A stretch of DNA of 14,027 nt from Deltaproteobacteria bacterium (GTDB lineage: Bacteria; Desulfobacterota; GWC2-55-46): the NCBI GenBank assembly GCA_016218095.1, contig JACREV010000078.1:1-14027 (forward strand), in the 5' to 3' direction. A program made the position numbers and the translations under genes. The notes under the pieces were generated by a model that saw only the letters and a program-made list of their open reading frames with translations, was not told where the DNA came from and searched no databases. How positions within the stretch are numbered: position 1 is the first letter of the stretch; every line of letters starts with the position of its first letter. Shown piece after piece: positions 6,428-13,639 of the stretch.

Positions 6428-7132
6428 TCAGCCTTTGAACTTTTCTATCCTGAAAGAGCCCCTCTCGTAGACGAGATAGCTCCTGTCAGTTGCGAAGCTC
6501 CCAGGGTTGGCTGCAACCCCATTTTTTTCCATGTACACGCCTGCCTTGTGCGAGTGCGCGAATACGACGCAGTCGGCGGACCCGAGCCTTATCCTTGCGA
6601 AGGCGCGTAGCCCCTCGTCGATACGCGACCCCTTGTCGTACCCGGTGTTCTTCCTGCGGCTTTTTTTGGATAGCCCCATCGCGCACTTCCACACGAAGCC
6701 GGGGGTTGCGGCCCACGCGATCACCCTGAATACCGGGCTCCTTAAAAACGCGCGCCAGAGCCTGTAGCCGAAGGTCATAGAAACGGTGTCGCCATGGAAG
6801 AGGAAAAACCTTTTTCCGTCGAGAGAGACCTCTCCTTTATCAGGGATGACCCTGGCCTTGAGCCTGGAAGTAAAAAAAGGTCCCATGGAAAAATCGTGGT
6901 TGCCCTCAACGTAGACGATATTCGCGCCGCGCCCCTTAAGCTTCAGGAGCTCGTCGAGCACCGGTGAGTAGTTTCTCTCGACCACCCTGTTCGCGCCGGT
7001 CCAGAAGTCGAAGATGTCCCCGAGCATGACGAGGTTTTCGGCCTTAAGACCTGAGAGGAACTTTACGAGCGCGGCCTGGTTCGGGTCTCCCGGGCCTTTC
7101 AGGTGCGCGTCGGCGACAAAGACGGTCTTCAT
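6428..7132 (-). CDS. LpxH-like metallophosphoesterase (probable UDP-2,3-diacylglucosamine diphosphatase)
   Basis: Calcineurin-type phosphoesterase of 234 residues, close to LpxH length (about 240). The dimetal ligands fall where LpxH has them: D8 and H10 (ADAH), D39 (LGDIFDFW), N78-H79-D80 (EGNHDF), H113 (FHGD), and H193 and H195 (AHSH). LpxH cleaves UDP-2,3-diacylglucosamine to lipid X in lipid A synthesis at the inner membrane. Canonical LpxH has GNRD where this has GNHD, so a related hydrolase of another substrate is possible and I give no symbol. Start: the ATG at 7132 overlaps the aroE stop by 4 nt (ATGA); an upstream in-frame ATG at 7198 would add 22 Arg/Ala-rich residues inside aroE and spoil the usual N terminus. 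No ribosome binding site is seen, so translation is probably coupled. Confidence 0.8.
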   Translation of the reverse strand: MKTVFVADAHLKGPGDPNQAALVKFLSGLKAENLVMLGDIFDFWTGANRVVERNYSPVLDELLKLKGRGANIVYVEGNHDFSMGPFFTSRLKARVIPDKGEVSLDGKRFFLFHGDTVSMTFGYRLWRAFLRSPVFRVIAWAATPGFVWKCAMGLSKKSRRKNTGYDKGSRIDEGLRAFARIRLGSADCVVFAHSHKAGVYMEKNGVAANPGSFATDRSYLVYERGSFRIEKFKG

Positions 7133-7995
7133 TTTAGACTGAGCGCGGCGAGCGCCGCGCGCTGCATGACCTCTATCGGCGCCTTCTTTCCGGTCCATAG
7201 CTCGAAAGTCAGCGCGCCCTGCCTGACAAGCATGGAGAGGCCGTAGTGGACCCGCAGGCCCCGCGCCTTTGCCGCGCTCAAAAATTCCGTCTCAAGCGGC
7301 ACATATACGATGTCCGAGACTACCGCGCCTTTGGGCAGCGCCTCCAGCGGGAAGTCGAGGGTCCCGGACCCCTTCATCCCGATGGAAGTGGTGTTCACTA
7401 CGAGGGATGCCTTTTTTGCGAAGGGCGCGAGAGACCCATCGAGCCTTACGGCCTGCATCTCCGCCGTAAAAGTGGATTCGAACTCGCTTACGAGGTCCTC
7501 GGCCCTCTTAAGGGTCCTGTTGGCGACGACGATCGAGGCAGGCTTTTTTTCAAGCGCGGATCTCAGAATCGCCCGGGCCGCGCCCCCTGCGCCGAGGATG
7601 ACGATGCGCTTTCCCCGGACCGTAAAGCCGGTGTCCTCCTTGAGGCTCAAGAGATACCCGGGGCCGTCGGTGTTGTAGCCGACGAGCTTTCCGTTCCTGT
7701 TTACGATGGTATTTACCGCGCCTATCGCCCTGGCGTCCGGGTCGACCTCGTCCAGATACTTCAACACCTTTTCCTTGTGAGGGATGGTGATATTGACGCC
7801 CCTCAGGTTTAGCGCCCTGATCGAGGCGATAGCGGCCTTGAGGTCATATGCGGGCGACTTCCTTACATGAAAAGGGATGTAGGCCATGTCAAGGAAGAGG
7901 GCCTCGAAGGCCGCGTTCTGCATGGCAGGGGAGATGGTATGGTCCACCGGGTCGCCGAATATGCCGACGAGCTTTGTCTTTCCGCTTATCTCCAA
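7129..7995 (-). CDS. aroE: Shikimate dehydrogenase (NADP+)
   Basis: Reduces 3-dehydroshikimate to shikimate with NADPH in aromatic amino acid synthesis. It has 288 residues. Substrate-domain motifs are HTISPAMQNAAF (19-30), NITIPHK with the catalytic lysine K74, and GYNTDG with the catalytic aspartate D110. The nucleotide-binding glycine loop is GAGGAAR (135-141), NRT follows at 159-161, and NTTSIGM (201-207) and YGLSMLVRQGALTFELWTG (251-269) complete the family pattern. The start codon is TTG, directly after the ribF TGA, with GGAGGT 5 nt upstream (8001-8006). It is the middle gene of ribF-aroE-lpxH-like and ends in an ATGA overlap with the next gene. Confidence 0.95.
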   Translation of the reverse strand: MEISGKTKLVGIFGDPVDHTISPAMQNAAFEALFLDMAYIPFHVRKSPAYDLKAAIASIRALNLRGVNITIPHKEKVLKYLDEVDPDARAIGAVNTIVNRNGKLVGYNTDGPGYLLSLKEDTGFTVRGKRIVILGAGGAARAILRSALEKKPASIVVANRTLKRAEDLVSEFESTFTAEMQAVRLDGSLAPFAKKASLVVNTTSIGMKGSGTLDFPLEALPKGAVVSDIVYVPLETEFLSAAKARGLRVHYGLSMLVRQGALTFELWTGKKAPIEVMQRAALAALSLK

Positions 7996-8922
7996 TCAAG
8001 ACCTCCGCCTGCCGAGTATCTTCCTCGTCCTGTCGATATCCTTTTTTATCGCCTTCACGAGCGCCTCCCTTGACGGGAAGGCGGTCTCGTCACGGAGCCT
8101 CGAAGCGAACCGCACCTCGACCTTTTTACCATAGATGTTATCGCAAAAGTCAAGTATGTGGACTTCTATAGTGCGCCCCTTCCCCCCGAACGTCGGGGCA
8201 ACACCGATGTTCAGGACGGCCTCGCGTTCCCTGCCTTCGACGATCGCGAAGGCCGCGTAGACGCCGTTCTTCGGAACAAGCTCGCTCTCGACCTCGAGGT
8301 TCGCCGTGGGGAAGCCTATCTCCTTGCCTATCTCCCTGCCGCCTACGACCTTGCCCTTTATCGAATACAACCTTCCGAGGAGGGCGGCGGCCTTCTTTAC
8401 CTCACCGTCCTTCACATGCGCGCGTATGCGGGAACTGCTTACGACCTCGCCGCGCCTCTTGTACGCGTCCACGACGAAGACCCTGAAGCCGAACTCCCCC
8501 CCGAGCTCCTTCAGATACTCGACCGTCCCGGATTTCCCCTTGCCGAACGAAAAATCGTGCCCGACCCAGACCTCACGGACCGACAACGCGTTCACGAGGA
8601 CGTCTTCGACGAACTGCCTCGGGTGTGTAGCCGCAAAGGCCTTGGTGAACTCCGCGAGCACGAGCCAGTCCGCGCCGGTCTCATTTATGAGCCTTATCTT
8701 ATCCTCTATGTCGATAAGAAGGGGCGGGGACTTCTCGGGGGCGACGACCTTCAAGGGGTGCGGCTCAAAGGTATAGACTACCGAAGGCGCGCCGAACCTC
8801 TTCGCGCGCTCCACGACCTTCTCGATCACCCTCCTGTGCCCGATATGCAACCCGTCGAAATTACCAAGCGTGAGTACGGAGTTTTTGATACCTTTTAAAT
8901 CGGAGTTTTTTACGACTTTCAT
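7996..8922 (-). CDS. ribF: Bifunctional riboflavin kinase / FAD synthetase
   Basis: Makes FMN from riboflavin and ATP, then FAD from FMN and ATP. The 308-residue protein is standard length. The N-terminal FAD synthetase (nucleotidyltransferase) half has GNFDGLHIGH (20-29), VGHDFSFGKGKSGT (120-133) and SSSRIR (162-167). The C-terminal riboflavin kinase half begins near 185 and has GFPTANL (203-209) and the IEVHILDF segment with the likely catalytic E253. The ATG at 8922 has no clear Shine-Dalgarno motif; the start is supported by the normal N-terminal length. It is first in the operon with aroE and the lpxH-like gene, whose products are functionally unrelated. No FMN riboswitch is visible upstream. 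Confidence 0.95.
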   Translation of the reverse strand: MKVVKNSDLKGIKNSVLTLGNFDGLHIGHRRVIEKVVERAKRFGAPSVVYTFEPHPLKVVAPEKSPPLLIDIEDKIRLINETGADWLVLAEFTKAFAATHPRQFVEDVLVNALSVREVWVGHDFSFGKGKSGTVEYLKELGGEFGFRVFVVDAYKRRGEVVSSSRIRAHVKDGEVKKAAALLGRLYSIKGKVVGGREIGKEIGFPTANLEVESELVPKNGVYAAFAIVEGREREAVLNIGVAPTFGGKGRTIEVHILDFCDNIYGKKVEVRFASRLRDETAFPSREALVKAIKKDIDRTRKILGRRRS

Positions 8923-8949
8923 ATAAATTCGGAGTGTTTGGAAAATCCA

Positions 8950-9111
8950 GACCTTGAGAGGATAGTTTTAAAAAGTTTTCCCCTCAAATTCTCTTCAAAA
9001 ACTTTCAGTCTTTCCCGAGAAGCCCCCAAAGTAACGGGGGGCTTCTCGGGAACTAAAAATTTTTGAAGGGGGTCTGGGGGAGGACTTTTTATAAAAAGTC
9101 CCCCCCAGGTC
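8950..9111. repeat. Large imperfect foldback repeat filling the ubiB-ribF gap
   Basis: The core is a perfect 16-bp inverted repeat (9012-9027 with 9037-9052; left arm TTCCCGAGAAGCCCCC) with a 9-nt loop. On each side lies a 59-bp arm (8950-9008 and 9053-9111) that aligns gap-free with the reverse complement of the other at about 39 of 59 positions. Each arm also has its own hairpin. The right one is a perfect 20-bp palindrome, GGACTTTTTATAAAAAGTCC (9082-9101), whose stem continues to 9074-9108 past one bulged A. The element begins 6 bp past the ubiB stop codon. It looks like a MITE-like or extragenic palindromic element that may also end the ubiB transcript. No transposase is present. Confidence 0.7.
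8959..8987 (-). promoter_or_regulatory. Candidate promoter for the ribF operon
   Basis: On the minus strand TTGAGG (8982-8987, 4 of 6), a 17-bp spacer, and TATCCT (8959-8964, 4 of 6). The start site near 8952 would leave a leader of about 30 nt. The promoter lies inside the left arm of the large foldback repeat, so the match may be fortuitous or the repeat may supply the promoter. Confidence 0.35.
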
Positions 9112-9116
9112 AGGTT

Positions 9117-10802
9117 TCAAAACTTCCCGGACCTTATTATCTGGAAGGCGAGCCAGAGTCCGAGTATCGACGCCGCCATAAAGCCCAGGAGTCCGAGCGC
9201 CGGGAGCCCGAATATCATGGGCGCGGCCTCCGCCGCTATGACGAGCGACGAGCCGACGATCAGGGCGGCTATGATTATGGCGAATGTGAGCCTGTTCGAG
9301 GAGCGGTCCATCTCGCCCATGAACTCCTCGAGCCCGCGGTGTTTGAACTCTATGCCTATCTTGCCCTCGTCGATTTTTTTAAGTATCCGCGCGGCCTCGG
9401 CGGGGAACCTCTCGGCGAGGTCGCGGTAGTCCGATAAGGCGCGAGCCGTGTCCTTGAGGACCGTCCCGGGGCTCATCTTTTCCACGTAGAGCCTGGAGGC
9501 GTACGGCTGGCTCTCTTTTATAATGTCTATATCCGGGTGGAGGAGCCGGCCGAGCCCTTCGAGCTCTATGATGCATTTGTCGAAGAGGAGGAGGTCCCTC
9601 GGGAGCCTTATGCCGTGTCTCGCGGCTATCCTTATATAGTCGAGGAGGAGCTCGCCTATGCGGACGTGTTTGAACGGCCGCCCGAAGTAGTGGAGCATTA
9701 TATCATAATATTCGCGTTCGAATGAAGCCCTGTCTATGTCCTCGGGGAGTATGCCCATGTGCTGGTATACTCTCGTGAGCCGCTCGAAGTCCTGGGATGC
9801 GAAGCTTATGAGTATTTCGGCGAGGTGCTGTTTCATCTCGTTGTCGATACGGCCGACTATGCCGAAGTCGACGAAGGCTATCCTGTCTTCGGAAACGACG
9901 AAGATGTTCCCGGAATGGAGGTCCCCGTGGAAGAGGCCGAGCTCGAAGACCTGGCGGAAGAAGACGTCGGCGATGAGGAGGGCGACCTTTTCGGTATCTA
10001 TGCCGCGTTCCTTGAGCTTCGTGAGGTTGTCGGCCTTTATGCCGTCGATCCTCTCGAGAGTGAGGACTCGCCTGACCGTCAGGTCCCAGAATACGGAGGG
10101 GATGACGACCCTCGCGTCATCCGCGAAGTTCTCGCGGAAGCGCTCGGTGTAGCTCGCCTCGAGCGTAAAGTCCATCTCGCGCCGGAGCACGCGGGAGAAC
10201 TCCTCGACCATGCCCTCGGGGTCGTAGAGCCTGCTCTCGGGTATGTATTTGAGCGCGAGTTTCGCGATATAGGCGAGGATGGCGACGTCGGTGTCGATAG
10301 TCTCCTCGATCCCGGGCCGCTGGACCTTTACCATCACCTCTTCGCCTGTAACGGTGCGCGCCCTGTGGACCTGGGCGATGGAAGCGGCGGCGACCGGGGT
10401 CTCGTCGAACTCGGAAAACAGGGCGTTCAAGGGCCTCTTGAACTCGGTCTCTATTACGGGCTTTACCTGGGAGAAAGGTATCGGAGCGACCGAGTCCTGG
10501 AGTTTGAGGAACTCTATTATGTATTCGTGCGGGACGATGTCGGGTCTTGTGGAGAGTATCTGGCCGAGCTTTATGAAGGTGGGGCCGAGCTCTTCGAGGG
10601 CGAGGCGGGCCCTGACGGGAGAGGTGAGCGCCGCCTCCTCGCGGGCGAGCTTTCGCCTGAGCACGCGAGTGGGCAGAGAGACGAGCGGACCCAGGCGGAG
10701 GCTCTCCATGAGAGGATGGAAACCGTGCCTGACGAATACGGTCACTATCGTGCGGAGCCTGTTTATGTTTTTATATGCGAGGTGGAACCTTAAGGGGGTC
10801 AT
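9117..10802 (-). CDS. ubiB: UbiB/ABC1/ADCK-family atypical kinase-like protein
   Basis: Membrane-associated ATPase/kinase-like protein tied to ubiquinone or other isoprenoid-quinone synthesis; its direct substrate is unsettled even in model species. The protein has 561 residues. Family motifs are the KxGQ helix FIKLGQILSTRPDIVP (76-91), the alanine-rich nucleotide loop PVAAASIAQVH (136-146), the VKVQRPG lysine K159, the catalytic-loop HGDLHSGN (292-299) and the metal-binding VDFG (311-314). Two hydrophobic helices at about 505-525 and 531-555 anchor the C terminus. The ATG overlaps the rnr stop by 4 nt (ATGA), with GAGGAGGAG directly before it. It is last in the Dabb-rnr-ubiB operon. No other quinone gene is close by. 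Confidence 0.93.
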   Translation of the reverse strand: MTPLRFHLAYKNINRLRTIVTVFVRHGFHPLMESLRLGPLVSLPTRVLRRKLAREEAALTSPVRARLALEELGPTFIKLGQILSTRPDIVPHEYIIEFLKLQDSVAPIPFSQVKPVIETEFKRPLNALFSEFDETPVAAASIAQVHRARTVTGEEVMVKVQRPGIEETIDTDVAILAYIAKLALKYIPESRLYDPEGMVEEFSRVLRREMDFTLEASYTERFRENFADDARVVIPSVFWDLTVRRVLTLERIDGIKADNLTKLKERGIDTEKVALLIADVFFRQVFELGLFHGDLHSGNIFVVSEDRIAFVDFGIVGRIDNEMKQHLAEILISFASQDFERLTRVYQHMGILPEDIDRASFEREYYDIMLHYFGRPFKHVRIGELLLDYIRIAARHGIRLPRDLLLFDKCIIELEGLGRLLHPDIDIIKESQPYASRLYVEKMSPGTVLKDTARALSDYRDLAERFPAEAARILKKIDEGKIGIEFKHRGLEEFMGEMDRSSNRLTFAIIIAALIVGSSLVIAAEAAPMIFGLPALGLLGFMAASILGLWLAFQIIRSGKF

Positions 10803-12970
10803 CTCCTCCTCTTTCGAACCTCGCCCCTTGCTCGCCTGTCAGGAGCGCCTTTTTTACGGGGCTTTTCGGCGAAGGCCTCGTCGAGGACGAGGTCTATCCT
10901 TCTCCTCTCGATGTCCGCGCGCGTGACCTTTATTGAGACCGCGTCCCCCAGCCGCAGTACGCGTTTTCTACGCTCGCCTATGAGGGAGTGCTTCTTTTCG
11001 TCGAATATGTAGTAGTCGTCAAGGAGTGTGGAGACATGGACGAGCCCCTCGACGAAGTAATCTTTCAATTCCACGAACACGCCGAAGCTCGTCACGCCCG
11101 AGATGAACCCTTCGAAGGTCTCTCCGACCTTGTCCGCCATGAACTGCGTCTTTTTGAGGTCCGCTATCTCGCGCTCCGCCTCCATGGCCTTGCGCTCGCG
11201 CGCCGATGCGTGGCCGCAGACCGGAGGAAGCTCTGCCTCCATACGCGCCCGCGCCTCGACCGTATACTTGCCGTGGATGAGGAGCTTGAGCAACCTGTGG
11301 ACGACGAGGTCCGGGTACCTCCTTATCGGGGAGGTGAAGTGCGTGTAGTCGTCGAAGGCGAGCCCGAAGTGTCCGATGTTCTCTTCCGAGTAGACCGCCT
11401 GCTTCATCGAGCGGAGCAGCACCCTGTTTATGAGTTTTTCCTCGGGCTTCCCCTCGACCGCCTTCAGGACCTGCTGGAAGCCGAGGGGGCCGAGGCCCTC
11501 CTTGAAGTGGAGGCCGAAGGATGACGCGAACTCCAGAAAGTCATGGATGGAATCGGCGTCCGGCTCGTCGTGGACCCTGTAGACGAACGGGTACGAGCGG
11601 CGGGAGAACTCCTCGGCGACGGCCCTGTTCGCGGCGAGCATGAACTCTTCGATTAATTTATGCGCCTCGTTCCTCTCGGAGCGGACGATGTCTTCGACGT
11701 TGCCCTCGAGGTCGATTATTATCTGCGGCTCGGGCAGGTCGAAGTCTATGGAGCCCGCCTCCATCCGCTGGGCCGTCAACTTCTTCGCGAGCTCTGCCAT
11801 GACCTTTATGTCGGGGAGTACGTGAGAGTATCTTTTTTCTACTTCCGCGTCCTCTCCGCGGATGAGCTTTTTTACATTGGTATATGTCATCCGCTCGGCG
11901 CTTTTAATGACGCTCTCGTAGAACTTTTTTTTGACGACCGAGCCTTTTGCATCGAACTCGAGCTCGGCTGTCATGGTGAGCCTGTCGACCTGCGGGTTCA
12001 GACTGCATATCCCGTTCGAGAGCGCCTCTGGGAGCATGGGTACGGCCCTGTCAGGGAAGTAGACGCTCGTGCCGCGCGCAAAGGCCTCAGAGTCTATGGA
12101 GGTCCCTTCTTTTACATAATGGCTCACGTCCGCTATCGATACCCAGAGCCTGTACCCGTGAGGGGTCCTTTCTATCGAGACCGCGTCGTCGAAGTCCTTT
12201 GCGGTCTCTCCGTCTATGGTGACGATTGTCCGCGCCCTTAAATCGACCCTGCCCGCCATCTCCGTTTCAGGGACGGCGGAGGGCACCGAGCGGACCTCGT
12301 GGAGCACGTCTGCCGGGAACCGGTGCGGGAGGCCGTATTTTTTGAGTATCACCTCTGCCTCGACGGCCGGGTCCGCTGGGTTGCCGAGTACCTCAATGAC
12401 CCTGCCTATGGGCGCGAGGTTCTTTGCCGGCCACCGGGTTATCTCGGCCGTGACGACCTCTCCGTCAGCGGCCTCCCCGAACTCTTCCCTGGGTATGATG
12501 ACCTGATAGAGGAGCCTTTCGTCCGACGGGGTGAGGATCCCCACGCCACGGGCCTTCTCGAACCTGCCTACGACGGTCTTGTGCGCCCGTTTTATGACCC
12601 GGACGATGGACCCTTCGCGCCTGCCGCCGCTCTTTATGCCTTCTATGCGGGCGGCGACGGTGTCTCCGTGCATTGCGCCCGAGAGCCTGCGCGCGTTTAC
12701 GTAGACGTCCGCCCCGCCTTCTTCGGGTTTCACGAACCCGAAACCGTCGGGGTGGCAGGAGAGCTCCCCTGTGACGAGGTTCATCTTCGAGGGGAGCCCG
12801 AACCTCCCGCCGCGCGTCTTTATGAGCACGCCCTCGGCGACCATCCTCTTTACGACCTTCTTGAACCTGTCCCTGTCTTCCTTCTTTATCTCGAAGGAGC
12901 GGACGAGGTCCTTAAACGACTGGGGCCCCTCTTCCAGATAATCGGTTATCTTTTTTTCTATAGCTTCCAT
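10799..12970 (-). CDS. rnr: Ribonuclease R (3'-5' exoribonuclease)
   Basis: Processive 3'-5' exonuclease that degrades structured RNA and takes part in RNA quality control. The 723-residue protein shows the full RNase R order: N-terminal helix-turn-helix (about 1-60), two cold-shock domains (about 65-125 and 135-195), the RNB catalytic domain (about 250-575), an S1 domain (about 615-697) and a Lys/Arg-rich tail (703-723). In the RNB domain TIDGETAKDFDDAVS (251-265) supplies the metal-binding aspartates and HFTSPIRRYPDL (544-555) is the family signature. The HTH domain and basic tail favour RNase R over RNase II. The ATG lies 2 nt after the upstream stop with no ribosome binding site of its own, so coupling is likely. 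Confidence 0.96.
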   Translation of the reverse strand: MEAIEKKITDYLEEGPQSFKDLVRSFEIKKEDRDRFKKVVKRMVAEGVLIKTRGGRFGLPSKMNLVTGELSCHPDGFGFVKPEEGGADVYVNARRLSGAMHGDTVAARIEGIKSGGRREGSIVRVIKRAHKTVVGRFEKARGVGILTPSDERLLYQVIIPREEFGEAADGEVVTAEITRWPAKNLAPIGRVIEVLGNPADPAVEAEVILKKYGLPHRFPADVLHEVRSVPSAVPETEMAGRVDLRARTIVTIDGETAKDFDDAVSIERTPHGYRLWVSIADVSHYVKEGTSIDSEAFARGTSVYFPDRAVPMLPEALSNGICSLNPQVDRLTMTAELEFDAKGSVVKKKFYESVIKSAERMTYTNVKKLIRGEDAEVEKRYSHVLPDIKVMAELAKKLTAQRMEAGSIDFDLPEPQIIIDLEGNVEDIVRSERNEAHKLIEEFMLAANRAVAEEFSRRSYPFVYRVHDEPDADSIHDFLEFASSFGLHFKEGLGPLGFQQVLKAVEGKPEEKLINRVLLRSMKQAVYSEENIGHFGLAFDDYTHFTSPIRRYPDLVVHRLLKLLIHGKYTVEARARMEAELPPVCGHASARERKAMEAEREIADLKKTQFMADKVGETFEGFISGVTSFGVFVELKDYFVEGLVHVSTLLDDYYIFDEKKHSLIGERRKRVLRLGDAVSIKVTRADIERRRIDLVLDEAFAEKPRKKGAPDRRARGEVRKRRR

Positions 12971-12972
12971 TT

Positions 12973-13254
12973 TCAGGATTCGTAGTCGACTGTTATGACC
13001 GACTCCCTCACGTTGGCGATGTAGTCGGCGGCCTTCACGTGCTCGGGGTGGACCTGGTATTTTTCCAGGTCTTCGAGGGTGTCGAATTTTACCGTGAGGG
13101 CGACGTCATAGGACCTGTGGGTGCGTAGCACGTCCTCTCCTGCCTCCAGCGACCTTATCACGGGGACCGTTTTTTTGAGCCCGAGGAGCATCTCCGCGAC
13201 CTTTTTGATTTCAGAGGGGTTCTTGAGCTTGAAAAGGACTACGTGCGTTATCAT
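12973..13254 (-). CDS. Dabb-domain (stress-responsive alpha/beta barrel) protein
   Basis: Small 93-residue protein of the dimeric alpha/beta-barrel (Dabb) family. The N terminus MITHVVLFKLK, the HRSYDVALTVKFDTLEDLEKYQVHPEHV middle (about 46-73) and the final hydrophobic strand are characteristic. The biochemical role of bacterial stand-alone members is mostly unknown; the fold usually forms homodimers with a central cavity. I chose the ATG at 13254 because GGAGAGG lies just upstream and the family starts there. An in-frame ATG at 13266 would add four residues (MERC) and has no ribosome binding site. It is first in the operon, with rnr 2 nt downstream. Any link to RNA decay is inferred from position only. 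Confidence 0.88.
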   Translation of the reverse strand: MITHVVLFKLKNPSEIKKVAEMLLGLKKTVPVIRSLEAGEDVLRTHRSYDVALTVKFDTLEDLEKYQVHPEHVKAADYIANVRESVITVDYES

Positions 13255-13271
13255 ACACCTCTCCATATCGT

Positions 13272-13277
13272 ATTATA
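13272..13277 (-). promoter_or_regulatory. Candidate -10 element for the Dabb-rnr-ubiB operon
   Basis: A perfect TATAAT on the minus strand, 17 nt before the chosen ATG of the Dabb gene, would place the start site near 13265 with a leader of about 11 nt that still includes the GGAGAGG motif. No good -35 is seen at the right distance (the region reads GTTTTT and overlaps the terminator T-run), so an activator or a chance match are both possible. Confidence 0.35.
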
Positions 13278-13292
13278 TCCCAACCTTACAGG

Positions 13293-13326
13293 AAAAAAAC
13301 ACGGCGGGCCCGGAAGAGGGGCCCGC
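13293..13326 (-). terminator. Intrinsic terminator, minus strand
   Basis: A perfect 8-bp stem, GCGGGCCC (13304-13311) with GGGCCCGC (13319-13326), and a 7-nt loop. On the minus strand it is followed by CGTG and then seven T (13293-13299). This fits Rho-independent termination of transcripts arriving from the transaldolase side, just before the Dabb-rnr-ubiB operon. Confidence 0.7.
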
Positions 13327-13345
13327 ATTTGCTTGATTTTAGGGT

Positions 13346-13378
13346 AAAAAAAGAACTGAAAGGGCCCTTGAAGGGCCC
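13346..13378 (-). terminator. Second, weaker terminator-like hairpin, minus strand
   Basis: GGGCCC (13362-13367) and GGGCCC (13373-13378) form a 6-bp stem with a 5-nt loop. On the minus strand a T-rich stretch follows, TTTCAGTTC and then seven T (13346-13352). The U-run is 9 nt from the stem, so efficiency may be low. It stands in tandem with the terminator at 13293-13326. Confidence 0.5.
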
Positions 13379-13483
13379 GATGAGCGTATAATGGAAGGCT
13401 TTGATGAAGTCTATGACGATTATTCTTTTAAAATATCCTAAGCCCCTTTAGGCTATCTCTAAAAATTAGGAATTTTTTCTGAG

Positions 13484-13639
13484 GTCAAGGAAGGGCGGAA
13501 ATAAAAAGCGTAGCATATATGGGAATATGTGAGCATTTTTATTTACGCCCTGACGCAGTCCTGCCGTATCGAACGGCTGGAGAATTGACTTACCCCAAAG
13601 GTTCCGTTCGAGACTTTGGCCCTGCGCCGAGCAGTCAGG
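13484..13639. other. Unassigned structured intergenic element (possible ncRNA or 3'-UTR element)
   Basis: Lies in the longest gene-free stretch (13255-13666). Arm A: 13493-13507 pairs with 13536-13550 in 14 of 15 positions, topped by CATAT (13514-13518) with ATATG (13525-13529). Arm B: GCCGT (13563-13567) with ACGGC (13573-13577), then CCAAAG (13595-13600) with CTTTGG (13614-13619), enclosed by CCTGAC (13549-13554) with GTCAGG (13634-13639) and CGCAG (13554-13558) with CTGCG (13622-13626). TCGAACGG (13569-13576) can instead pair perfectly with CCGTTCGA (13604-13611), and TGAC (13551-13554) can instead pair with GTCA (13484-13487). I find no tRNA, tmRNA, RNase P, SRP or riboswitch consensus. 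The strand is unclear; minus-strand terminators downstream favour minus. Confidence 0.5.

Noticed and set aside
7133..7198. Upstream ATG that would extend the LpxH-like protein by 22 residues
   Set aside because: The added stretch is Arg/Ala/Gly-rich antigenic noise from the aroE end, and the D8/H10 metal ligands fall at family positions only with the ATG at 7132.
8158..8898. A 246-codon open frame on the plus strand opposite ribF
   Set aside because: It is antisense to an intact RibF with every motif in place; the product shows no family features.
8878..8938. Three copies of CGGAGT around the ribF start
   Set aside because: Spacing is irregular (about 23 and 29 bp), two copies are in coding sequence, and nothing suggests an operator.
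9759..10793. A 344-codon open frame on the plus strand opposite ubiB
   Set aside because: It mirrors a clear UbiB sequence and its product is a very acidic Glu/Val/Asp-rich string with no recognisable domain.
13387..13392. Plus-strand TATAAT in the long intergenic stretch
   Set aside because: The only -35-like hexamer nearby (TTGAAG, 13368-13373) is 13 bp away, too close for a sigma70 promoter, and no plus-strand gene follows.
13595..13619. GTTCGAGA loop resembling a tRNA T-arm
   Set aside because: The flanking bases do not form a 5-bp T-stem and no acceptor, D or anticodon arm fits around it.
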